NCBI GenBank assembly: GCA_045106235.1
Contig: JBGCEJ010000001.1
Location: forward strand, 138,415-202,414
Source: UBA4427 sp045106235
Lineage (GTDB): Bacteria > Myxococcota_A > UBA9160 > UBA4427
DNA: 64,000 nucleotides
Direction of reading: 5' to 3'
The notes below the pieces were generated by a model. The model searched no databases. It was given only the letters and a program-made list of their open reading frames with translations, and was not told the origin of the DNA. Below, piece by piece: positions 44,201-52,400 of the stretch; positions within the stretch are counted from its first letter, which is position 1, and every line of letters begins with the position of its first letter. The translations under genes and the position numbers were made by a program.

Positions 44201-45120
44201 CCGAGTCCGCCCCGGTTTCCGAGGGCGAGGGTGCGACTGCGGAAGGCGGCGCGCCCGGGGCGCCGGGTGCCGAGGCGCAGGGGGAAGGTGTCGCTGCTGC
44301 GGCGACGACACCCGGTGCATCTGCGGAAGGCGACGGCGCGGAAAACGCCGCGGCGAACGGCGAGCAGGGCGAGGGTGCGGAAGCGGCCGCTGCTCAGGAT
44401 GAGGATTCAGAGCAGATGAGTCCCGCGGCTGTGCTGCGCGAGGCGCGGCGCAACGTGGAACTGGCGATGCTGCCCACACCCGAGCGAAAGCGCGAGGCCG
44501 ACAAGGTCCGCAAGAGCCTGAACGCGCTGGGCGAAGTGAATCTTGGGGCGATCGAGGAGCATGAAGAGCTCGCCGAACGCTTCCGCTTCCTTTCGGAGCA
44601 GAAAGACGATCTCGAGGGCACGATTGAGAGCCTGCGAGAAGCAATCTCGCGCATCAATCGCACGAGCCGGAAGCGCTTTCGCGAGACCTTTGAAGCGGTG
44701 AGTGAGCATTTCTCGGAGAACTTCCCGCGCCTCTTCGGCGGCGGTAAGGCGAGTCTCGAACTCACGGAGACAGAGGACATTCTTGAGGCGGGCGTGGACA
44801 TCATGGCGATGCCCCCCGGTAAGCGACTCCAGAACGTGAACCTGCTTTCGGGTGGTGAAAAGACGATGACGGCGCTTGCGCTCCTGGTTGCCGTCTTCCA
44901 GGTCCGGCCTTCTCCGTTCTTCCTGCTCGACGAAGTCGATGCGGCACTCGATGACGCGAATGTCGGGCGCTTCAATCAGCTGATCGTGGAAATGGCGGAA
45001 CAAAGCCAGTTCTTGGTGATCACGCATAACAAGCGCACTATCGAAGTCGCGGACGTGCTCTACGGCGTCACGATGGAACAACGAGGCGTCTCGAAGCTCG
45101 TGTCGGTCGTCCTGAATTAA
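41257..45120 (+). CDS. smc: Chromosome condensation ATPase SMC, with a disordered insert
   Basis: SMC organises and segregates the chromosome as a dimer with ScpA/ScpB. TTG 41257 was chosen because it gives the canonical start RIKSLQLHGFKSF and has GAGGGG 4-5 nt upstream; the frame is open to 41191. Walker A is GPNGCGKSN, the hinge lies at about residues 505-660, long coiled coils flank it, and the C-terminal head has NLLSGGEKTMTALALL and the Walker B FFLLDEVDAALDD. The 1287-residue length exceeds the usual ~1180 mainly because about 80 Ala/Gly/Glu-rich residues (about 44176-44415) are inserted where the C-terminal coiled coil nears the head. ftsY follows, as in many bacteria. Confidence 0.95.
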   Translation: MRIKSLQLHGFKSFVDRTVFSFDEGMTCVVGPNGCGKSNVADAIKWVMGEQSARKLRGKGMDDVIFAGSENRPPIGMAEVCLTFDNSDGTAPGQWATYSEVEVSRRLYRSGESEYLMNKQPSRLKDVHDFFRDTGIGLRGYTIVEQGKVAEIVSSKPEDRRGLIEEAAGIGKYKARRREAEGKMKSTEQNLVRVNDVLGEIKRQISTLERQAKKAARYKRLQETQRVLELSLAADERTELLEEVETETGSLSALTDQMAALETQLAERELAAQEQRIGLTEAEKAVTAGAEKLYALRSEIKNLEGRIELARRERDTLEESSESRRGELATLAEQLESAEQEHRSAKEQLEQLERGLEQEKSAIEVAEREVQTAQEGLKVLEVDRETKNAAFVELLTSVARVEDRIANLRDRESAIDQRLRGVDADVEAQQGQAVEADQEQSSLEQGLRNLLSERDQLQEQLRSAMRQHDETKDSQKQASEVFLEAGKLAQKALARYDSLREIVEGHQDVGEGTRRLLEGGEEAAERFGLKGLVRELVEADPEVERAVEAVLADRAEAIVVDQADGAMAALEKLREDGAGRGVFVVKSTAAETALSSGTVPFGDPLIKQVRPRAGAEGVARTLLRDVYLIDRLEQAFEHFGAGNLPATFVTRRGDIATPDGIVQGGGESSASGMLTRAREVRELEVEVARLDQSAEAAKLAQAAAESAFARAGEELENLRNRHHTAALAVANHENNLERSTEKVKRIGEAQETRAAERSDLLAEQETIREELGRITQKLEEQRAEREAGQRAADALGLQISSSGRDLSRCESKVAELRVAYRARDEHRLRLRETATRAEQSERETRTWIERRNEEIESARVRREALLAEIEEAETKLAVELQSEETARLESDELREKFEAAQAKVTEIENGAREMRSDLGAAREKTSQAELKLSEARMRLDHQASTVRERWDLDIAQWKLPTLEELEAGAGAITHAENTHTSTESAPVSEGEGATAEGGAPGAPGAEAQGEGVAAAATTPGASAEGDGAENAAANGEQGEGAEAAAAQDEDSEQMSPAAVLREARRNVELAMLPTPERKREADKVRKSLNALGEVNLGAIEEHEELAERFRFLSEQKDDLEGTIESLREAISRINRTSRKRFRETFEAVSEHFSENFPRLFGGGKASLELTETEDILEAGVDIMAMPPGKRLQNVNLLSGGEKTMTALALLVAVFQVRPSPFFLLDEVDAALDDANVGRFNQLIVEMAEQSQFLVITHNKRTIEVADVLYGVTMEQRGVSKLVSVVLN

Positions 45121-45201
45121 TCCGATTTTTCCGGGCGCAGGAAGACTCGATGGAGTCTGTCGTTTTCGCTCCGGCGATTGCGCCCTCGAGGACCCATCCC
45201 G

Positions 45202-46575
45202 ATGGAAGTGGAAGCCGCTCTCTCCGATCTAGCGATCTGGATTCGTCAGTACCCGGGGCTGCTCGTCCTCGTGACGGGTCTCGGTCCCTTGCTGCTCGGC
45301 TTGATCATCGAGCGGATCGGTGGCGCTTCCCCCGGCCCGCGGCCCGGTCGTGAGATTGAGGAATCGCAGGAAGCGGCCGTCGAGGCACGGGCAGAAGCCG
45401 AGGTCGCTTCGGTGCCAGCCGAGACCGCAGCGGCTGAAACGGTCCTTGCGGCGCCGGTTGTCCCCGAGCCCGTGGCGCCCGCGCCTGTGCCTGTGCCTGC
45501 TCCTGTGCCTACGCCTGTGCCTACGCCCACCGAAGTGCCGGAGCCGGTGGCGGCAGAGCCTGAACCTGTCGCCGAGGTTGTTCCCGAGCCCGAGCCCGAG
45601 CCTATTCCGGAGCCGGAGCCGGAGCCGGAGGCGGAACCCGAACCGGCGCCGAAGCCGGTGCGTCTGCGGGATCGCTTGCGCCGGACGAGCGAGGCGCTGG
45701 TCGGTCGACTGAGCGGGGTGCTCGGGGGGCGTCAGCTCGATGCGGATCTGCTCGAAGAACTCGAGGATATTCTCTTTACCGCGGACCTGGGCGTCTCGAC
45801 TGCGGAGTCCCTGCTTGAGCGCGTTCGATCCGAAGGGCAGGGGGCGGACGGGGAAGTTGTGCGCGGCATTCTCAAGAATGCGATTGAGGAGAAGCTCCAA
45901 GGCGCACAGCGGGATGAGGACCCCTTCAAGCTGGCGGGTAAGCCGCATGTGATCCTTGTCCTCGGCGTGAACGGCGCCGGGAAGACAACCACGATCGGGA
46001 AACTGGCTTCTCAACATCAAGCGCTGGGCAACAGCGTGCTGCTCGGCGCAGGCGATACCTTTCGCGCCGCGGCCATCGAGCAGCTCCAGACCTGGGGCGA
46101 ACGTGTGGGCTGTGACGTCGTCGCCGGGGAGGCCGGGGGCGATCCCGCATCCGTGGCCTTCGACACAGTGAAGGCCGCGATCGCCCGAGAGGTCGATGTC
46201 GCGATCATCGATACGGCGGGGCGACTGCAGACGAAGAAGCCGCTGATGGATGAGCTCAGCAAGATCGTTCGGGTCATCGGTCGCGATATCCCAGACGCGC
46301 CCCACGAGATTCTCCTGGTGCTCGATTCCAATACGGGACAGAACGCGTTGTCCCAAGCGCGACTCTTTACCGAGGTGGCTGAGGTGACGGGCCTTGTCCT
46401 GACGAAGATGGACGGGACGGCGAAGGGCGGGGTCATCGTGGGCCTCGCGGATGAGTTCCAAATTCCTGTTCGTTTCGTGGGTGTCGGCGAGGGCATCGAG
46501 GATCTCAGGCAATTCGATGCCGCGGAGTTTGCGGCGGCGCTTTTTGATGAGGGCGCAGAGGACGGGGCGGCCTAA
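45202..46575 (+). CDS. ftsY: Signal recognition particle receptor FtsY
   Basis: FtsY docks ribosome-SRP complexes at the membrane. The 457-residue protein has an N-terminal hydrophobic anchor (YPGLLVLVTGLGPLLLGLII), an acidic A domain of about 130 residues that becomes almost pure Pro-Glu-Val-Ala repeats coded by 6-bp units (about 45475-45650), then the N and G domains with LGVNGAGKTTTIGKLA, GDTFRAAAIEQL, IIDTAGRLQ, LVLTKMDGTAKGG and FVGVGEGIEDLRQF. ATG 45202 was preferred over TTG 45178 because GAGGA lies about 10 nt upstream. Confidence 0.95.
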   Translation: MEVEAALSDLAIWIRQYPGLLVLVTGLGPLLLGLIIERIGGASPGPRPGREIEESQEAAVEARAEAEVASVPAETAAAETVLAAPVVPEPVAPAPVPVPAPVPTPVPTPTEVPEPVAAEPEPVAEVVPEPEPEPIPEPEPEPEAEPEPAPKPVRLRDRLRRTSEALVGRLSGVLGGRQLDADLLEELEDILFTADLGVSTAESLLERVRSEGQGADGEVVRGILKNAIEEKLQGAQRDEDPFKLAGKPHVILVLGVNGAGKTTTIGKLASQHQALGNSVLLGAGDTFRAAAIEQLQTWGERVGCDVVAGEAGGDPASVAFDTVKAAIAREVDVAIIDTAGRLQTKKPLMDELSKIVRVIGRDIPDAPHEILLVLDSNTGQNALSQARLFTEVAEVTGLVLTKMDGTAKGGVIVGLADEFQIPVRFVGVGEGIEDLRQFDAAEFAAALFDEGAEDGAA

Positions 46576-46683
46576 GATTCGGACTCATGTCTGGACTCGG
46601 GCTCGGCCGATTCGCCGTCGCGAGTTTTTCGCCGCTGACCCGCGCTGCGCGCAGGGGCGGCCTATGCGTCGAAGGAGCGATCA

Positions 46684-48183
46684 ATGGCGGATTTTGTACT
46701 CGCGCTCGATCAGGGCACAACGAGCTCACGCGCGCTCTTAATTGACCAAGCCGGGGCGATTCAGGGGCTCGGTCAGCATGAGTTCAATCAGTCTTTCCCG
46801 AAGCCAGGCTGGGTCGAGCATGATCCACTCGAGATCTGGGATACCCAACTGCGGGCCGCACGCGAGGCGATCGAGCGGGGCGGTGCGAACGCCTCGCAGG
46901 TTGCCGCAATCGGCATTACGAACCAGCGCGAGACCGCCGTGGTTTGGGACCGCAAAACGGGCGAGCCGATCTACCCCGCGATCGTCTGGCAGTCGCGGCA
47001 GTCGAGTGGGGTCTGCGAGGCGATGCGTGCGGATGGCCTCGAGGGCGAGGTGCGCGCGCGGACCGGGCTGCTGATCGATGCGTATTTTTCGGGCACGAAG
47101 ATTCGCTTTATTCTCGACGCGGTCGAGGGCGCGCAGGCCCGCGCCGAGCGGGGCGAACTCTGTTTCGGGACGATTGATACATGGCTGATCTACAAGCTGA
47201 CGGGCGGGCGGGTGTTTGCGACCGAGCCTTCGAATGCTTCGCGAACGCTGCTTTTCAATATCCATGAGGGGGGCTGGGACGAGTTCTTGCTGTCGGCGCT
47301 GCGGATTCCGCGGGCGATGTTGCCTGAGGTGAAGGATTCGAGCGGGGTCTTCGGCGAGACGGATGCGGCTTTGCTCGGCCACCCGATCCCCATTGCCGGT
47401 GTTGCAGGTGATCAGCAATCGGCGCTTTTCGGCCAGGGATGCCTTGAGCCGGGGACGGCGAAGAACACCTACGGGACGGGGTGTTTCCTCTTGATGAATA
47501 CAGGGGAGCGCGCACCCGCGTCCGAGGCGGGGTTGATTACGACGGTGGCTTGGCGCCGCGGCGGCAAGCTCGAGTATGCGCTGGAAGGTTCCATCTTCGT
47601 TGCGGGGTCGGCGGTGCAGTGGCTGCGGGATGGGCTTGAGATTGTGCCGTCGGCGCGGGATGTCGAGGCGCTGGCAACGAGTGTTCCTGACAGCGACGGT
47701 GTGTATGTCGTTCCCGCCTTCGTGGGCCTCGGCGCTCCGTACTGGGACGAGAAGGCGCGGGGCACGATCGTGGGGATCACGCGCGGGACGAACCGCGGTC
47801 ATTTGGCGCGAGCGACGCTGGAGGCCATCGCGTTCCAGACGCGGGATGTGACCGAGGCCATGGCCTCGGATTCGGGAATTGCGCCGGGGACTTTGCGGGT
47901 GGACGGCGGTGCTTGTGAAAACGATTTCTTGATGCAGTTTCAGGCGGACTTACTGGGGATTCCGGTGGAGCGCCCGGCTCTGCTTGAGGCGACGGCGATG
48001 GGGGCTGCGGTGCTGGCGGGGCTTGGGGTCGGCTTTTGGCCGGACCGTGCGGAGCTGGATGCGCGTGTCGAGCCGCCGACGCTGTTCGAGCCGCGTATGT
48101 CGGAAGATGAACGAGATGAGCGCTACCGGAAATGGCGGCGGGCCGTCGAGCGCTCGCGCGACTGGGCCGAGGGGGAAGCATGA
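46684..48183 (+). CDS. glpK: Glycerol kinase
   Basis: GlpK makes sn-glycerol-3-phosphate from glycerol and ATP. The 499-residue protein has the FGGY-family start VLALDQGTTSSRALLID, GWVEHDPLEIW, ITNQRETAVVWDRKTGEPIYPAIVWQ, CFGTIDTWLIYKLTGG, GVAGDQQSALFGQ, KNTYGTGCFLL, PAFVGLGAPYWDEKARG and the ATP site VDGGACENDFLMQFQAD. AAGGAG lies 8 nt before ATG 46684. It overlaps a phosphodiesterase gene that can supply glycerophosphate or glycerol, so the two may work together in phospholipid head-group use. Confidence 0.95.
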   Translation: MADFVLALDQGTTSSRALLIDQAGAIQGLGQHEFNQSFPKPGWVEHDPLEIWDTQLRAAREAIERGGANASQVAAIGITNQRETAVVWDRKTGEPIYPAIVWQSRQSSGVCEAMRADGLEGEVRARTGLLIDAYFSGTKIRFILDAVEGAQARAERGELCFGTIDTWLIYKLTGGRVFATEPSNASRTLLFNIHEGGWDEFLLSALRIPRAMLPEVKDSSGVFGETDAALLGHPIPIAGVAGDQQSALFGQGCLEPGTAKNTYGTGCFLLMNTGERAPASEAGLITTVAWRRGGKLEYALEGSIFVAGSAVQWLRDGLEIVPSARDVEALATSVPDSDGVYVVPAFVGLGAPYWDEKARGTIVGITRGTNRGHLARATLEAIAFQTRDVTEAMASDSGIAPGTLRVDGGACENDFLMQFQADLLGIPVERPALLEATAMGAAVLAGLGVGFWPDRAELDARVEPPTLFEPRMSEDERDERYRKWRRAVERSRDWAEGEA

Positions 48184-48902
48184 GTTCGATTCGAGTCATC
48201 GCGCATCGCGGCGCCTCGGGCGATTGCCCGGAGAATACGCTGCCCGCTTTCGAGCGCGCGATCGAACAGTCGGCGGATATGATCGAGACCGATCTGCATC
48301 TCAGCCGAGACGGTGTTGTCGTGATTCATCATGACGCGGACCTTGAGCGGCTGGGGCGGGCGGGGGAGATCCGTGACCTGACCGCTGAAGAGTTGTTTGG
48401 CCTCGATGCGGCGCCGACCGCAGACGTCGAAGCGAAGATGCCGACTCTGCTTGAGCTCCTGGACGGTTTTGGGGAGCGCATGGAATTCAACCTCGAACTG
48501 AAGGTGGGGAGCCATGCGCCCTACGAAGGGATGGAGGCCATCGTCGTCGAGGCGGTGAAGGAGCGAGGGCTCTTGCCGCGGATGCTCTTTTCGAGTTTCG
48601 ACGACGGGGTTCTCGAGCGCGTGCGTGCGCTGAGCGCGGAAGCGCGGATCGCAGTTCTGGCCTCCCCTCGGGCGCCTCTCGGTCTCCTTAAACGAGCGCA
48701 TCGGGTGAGGGCGGAGGCGGTGAATCCGCATATCTCGATGGTGACGAAGCGGATGGTCCGGTCTGCACATGCGGCCTCGCTTCGGGTCTTCCCGTATACG
48801 GCGAACGAGGAGAAGGAGATGCGGCGTCTGATTCAATGTGGCGTGGACGGCATAATCACTAATTATCCCGAGCACTTACGCACGATTCTTGCGAGCTCGT
48901 GA
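48180..48902 (+). CDS. Glycerophosphodiester phosphodiesterase, cytosolic type
   Basis: GDPD enzymes split glycerophosphodiesters into glycerol-3-phosphate and an alcohol. The 240-residue protein has the catalytic AHRGASGDCPENT, the metal-binding ETDLHLSRDGVVVIHHD, NLELK and the C-terminal CGVDGIITNYPE. There is no signal peptide, which fits UgpQ-like cytosolic enzymes. ATG 48180 overlaps the glpK stop, and the product feeds the same pool as glycerol kinase. Confidence 0.93.
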   Translation: MSSIRVIAHRGASGDCPENTLPAFERAIEQSADMIETDLHLSRDGVVVIHHDADLERLGRAGEIRDLTAEELFGLDAAPTADVEAKMPTLLELLDGFGERMEFNLELKVGSHAPYEGMEAIVVEAVKERGLLPRMLFSSFDDGVLERVRALSAEARIAVLASPRAPLGLLKRAHRVRAEAVNPHISMVTKRMVRSAHAASLRVFPYTANEEKEMRRLIQCGVDGIITNYPEHLRTILASS

Positions 48903-49469
48903 CAGCGGTCCGCCCGGCCGCCGAGAGGGCCTCTTGCTACAGCTTGATGCAGCCTTCCTCGGTTGACTTTTAGAGGGCCTTGGCATAGCGTGGGAAGTTC
49001 GAAAAACGTTGGACCCACGGTGACTTAGCACTCCGAGGGGCGACTCTTGAAGAACAGGCTGGACTCGTAATTCAGCACCGATCCAATGCCCCCGCGATCC
49101 CCAAAAGCGAGCAAGAGCGAGCAAGGGTGAGTAGGTGAGCAGACGCGGTCGTAAGGTGCGTGAGCCGGTACCCCTTCGTAGTCGACCCAAACGTCTCGAA
49201 CAAACCGAGCCCGGCTCGGACACGACGCAAACAACCGATCCTGATCATGCTGGCGAAGCTGGCGGAGGAACACACGGGGAAGCCCGCTTGTTCTGAGGGG
49301 GAGGCGAGCGAGCTTCGTGCCCTCCGCGGAACGGGAAGCTTCGAGTCGAGGACCCGCGAAGTCAAAGTTGGAGTCCACCGACGCGTGATTCAATCCCCCA
49401 CTTTGTGCCGGAGGTCGGTGCCAGGGGAGAGGACCCCGTCGAGACACGTCAAGAAAGCCGGATGCGCTC
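48903..49469. other. Long leader/intergenic region before gltB
   Basis: No gene is supported in these 567 bases. Open frames here lack similarity to anything I know. It contains a short repeat (GAGCAAGAGC, GAGCAAGGGT near 49110-49130) and several small hairpins. The length suggests regulatory sequence for glutamate synthase, but I recognise no known riboswitch. Confidence 0.5.
48963..48991 (+). promoter_or_regulatory. Weak candidate promoter before gltB
   Basis: TTGACT at 48963 is a good -35, but 17 nt later only TAGCGT is found, and CATAGC lies at 15 nt. The distance to gltB is almost 480 nt, which would give a long leader. Confidence 0.22.
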
Positions 49470-52400
49470 ATGATGCGATACGGACTGCCGCCGAAGCAGG
49501 GCCTCTACGACCCCTCTCTTGAGCACGATGCCTGTGGCATCGGCTTCGTTGCCAACCTGAAGAAGCCCGCGAGCCACGAGCTGATCGAGCAGGCGACGGA
49601 GATTCTCTGCCGACTGACCCATCGCGGTGCGGCGGGCTCAGACGAGGCCACCGGCGACGGCGCCGGCATGCTGATCCAGACGCCGGATAAATTCCTGCGC
49701 AAGGTCGCGGACCAGGCCGGCTTCGGTCTGCCCGCCCAGGGCACCTACGCCTCCGCGCTCTGCTTTCTGGCCGTCGACGGCGACGAACGTCAGAAGCAGA
49801 TCGAGATCATCGAAACCGTGATTGCAGCGGAAGGCCAGAAGCTCATCGGCTGGCGCGAAGTGCCGACGGACCCGACCAAGATCGGTCAGATCGCTCGCAC
49901 GGGCATGCCCGAGATCAGTCAGTTCTTCGTGGGCGCTGCGGATGGCCTCGACCAGCCGGCGTTTGAGCGCAAGCTCTACGTGATCCGGCGCCTGATCGAA
50001 AACCAGATCGAAGCCCTCGACACGGCGTTCCATATTCCGAGCTTGTCCTCGAAGACTTTCCTGTACAAAGGCATGTTCCTCGCTCATCAGACGCCGGAGT
50101 TCTTCCCCGATCTTCAGGATCCGGATATGGAGACGCGGCTCGCCCTCGTTCATCAGCGCTACAGCACGAATACGTTCCCGACCTGGGACCTCGCGCAGCC
50201 GTTCCGCTATCTCGCGCATAACGGCGAGATCAACACGATTCGCGGTAACCAGAACTGGATGAACGCGCGCCATGGCACGCTGAAATCCGATCTCTTCGGG
50301 GATGATCTGAAGAAGCTCTTCCCGATCATGCGAAACGGGACCAGCGACTCGGCGCGCTTTGATAACGCGCTTGAGTTCCTGCATCTCGCGGGACGCGATC
50401 TGGCTCAGTCGATGCTCATGATGATCCCTGAAGCGTGGGAAAATCAGGAAGAGATGACGGCGGAGCGCCGCGCCTACTACGAGTATCACTCTTGCATGAT
50501 GGAGCCCTGGGATGGCCCGGCTTCGATGTGCTTCTCGAATGGCGACGGTGTGGGCGCCGTGCTCGACCGCAATGGTCTGCGCCCCTCCCGCTACATCGTG
50601 ACCCACGACGGTTTGCTCGTGATGGGCTCCGAGGTCGGGACGCTCCCGATCGATTCGCATGATGTGGCAGAGAAGGGCCGGCTCGAACCCGGCCGCATCT
50701 TCTATGCAGACCTCGACGAGGGCCGCATCATCAACGATGCGGAACTCAAGGGCCGGTACATCAATCGCAACCCGTACCAGACCTGGGTCGAAACGAATCA
50801 GCTGAAGCTGGCGGATCTCGGTGAAGTCGATGCGGTGCATCAGCCGAATCCGGAAATCCGGCTCTCGCTTCAGCAGACCTTTGGGTACACCCTCGAAGAT
50901 ATGCGCTTCCTGATCGCGCCGATGGCGGCGAACGGGAAGGAAGCTCTTGGTTCGATGGGTGAAGACTCGGCGCTGGCTTGTTTGTCCGATAAGCCGCGAC
51001 TGCTCTTCTCCTACTTTAAGCAGAACTTCGCCCAGGTGACGAACCCCGCGATCGACTCGATTCGTGAGCGGCCCGTGATGACGCTGGATTCGACGTTAGG
51101 CGAGGAGAAGAATCTCCTGGTTGAGACGCCGGAGCATGCGCAGCTGCTTCGCCTGCATCGTCCGGTTCTGCGCGACCATGAACTGGAAGCGATTCGCCAG
51201 ATCAACAAGCCCGGCTTTAAGAGCCAGACGATCTCGACCCTCTACAAGGTGGGCGAGGGCGGCGACGGCATGCGCGCGGCCATCGATCAGCTCTGCAAGG
51301 AAGCGTCCCAGGCGATCGATGCCGGGGCGAATATCCTGATCCTTTCGGATCGCGGCGTGAGCCCCGAGCTCGCACCCATCCCGGCACTCTTGGCCACGGG
51401 CGCGGTTCACCATCACCTGATTCGCGAAAGCTCCCGCACGCGCTGCGGCATCGTCGTCGAAACCGGTGAAGCCCGCGAGGTGGCGCATTACGCCATGCTC
51501 GTTGGCTACGGCGCGGGCGCGATCAATCCGTACCTGGCCCTCGAGACGGTGCGCGACATCGTCGATGAAGGCAGCTACGTGCCGGCGGATCTTGATCATG
51601 AGACGGCGACCAGCAACTACCTGAAGGCGATTGATCTCGGTCTGCTTAAGATCTTCGCGAAGATGGGGATTTCGACGCTGCAGAGTTACCGCGGCGCGCA
51701 GATCTTCGAGGCCATTGGGCTGAACTCCGAAGTCATCGACCTGGCCTTCGTCGGGACACACTCCCGTGTCGCGGGCGTGGGCACGGACGTGATCGCACGC
51801 GAAGTCGAGATGCGACATTCGACGGGCTTCCCCGAGGACGAGTACGAGTACCCGGAGCTCGATCCCGGAGGTCTGTATCAATGGCGCCTCCGCGGCGAGC
51901 AGCACACTTTCAATCCGGACACGGTTTCGAAGTTGCAGCAAGCTGTCCGCAACGAGAGTTATGCGACCTTCGAGGAGTATGCGAAGGCGGCGAACGACGA
52001 CGCGGTGCGCATGCGGACGTTGCGTGGGCTCCTTGAATTCAAGTTCGATCAGGATCCTGTTCCGCTGGAAGAGGTGGAGTCGTCAGCGGATATCGTGACG
52101 CGGTTCTGTACGGGCGCGATGTCCTATGGCTCCATTTCAGCGGAAGCCCACGAGACCCTCGCGATTGCGATGAACCGCATCGGCGGCAAGAGCAATACGG
52201 GCGAGGGCGGCGAAGATCCGAAGCGCTGGACGCCGGACGATAATGGCGACTCTCGGCGCAGCGCGATCAAGCAGGTGGCGTCGGGACGCTTTGGCGTGAC
52301 GAGTGCCTACCTCGTGAACTCGGACGAGATGCAGATCAAGATTTCGCAGGGCGCGAAGCCCGGCGAGGGCGGCGAGCTGCCGGGCCATAAGGTCAATCAG

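Noticed and set aside
45229..46512. Long minus-strand open frame opposite ftsY
   Set aside because: It mirrors the FtsY codons, is rich in Arg/His/Leu repeats and has no domain or ribosome site.
49110..49522. Small open frame before and into gltB (49160-49522)
   Set aside because: No ribosome site, Arg-rich random-looking product, and it overlaps the well-supported gltB start.
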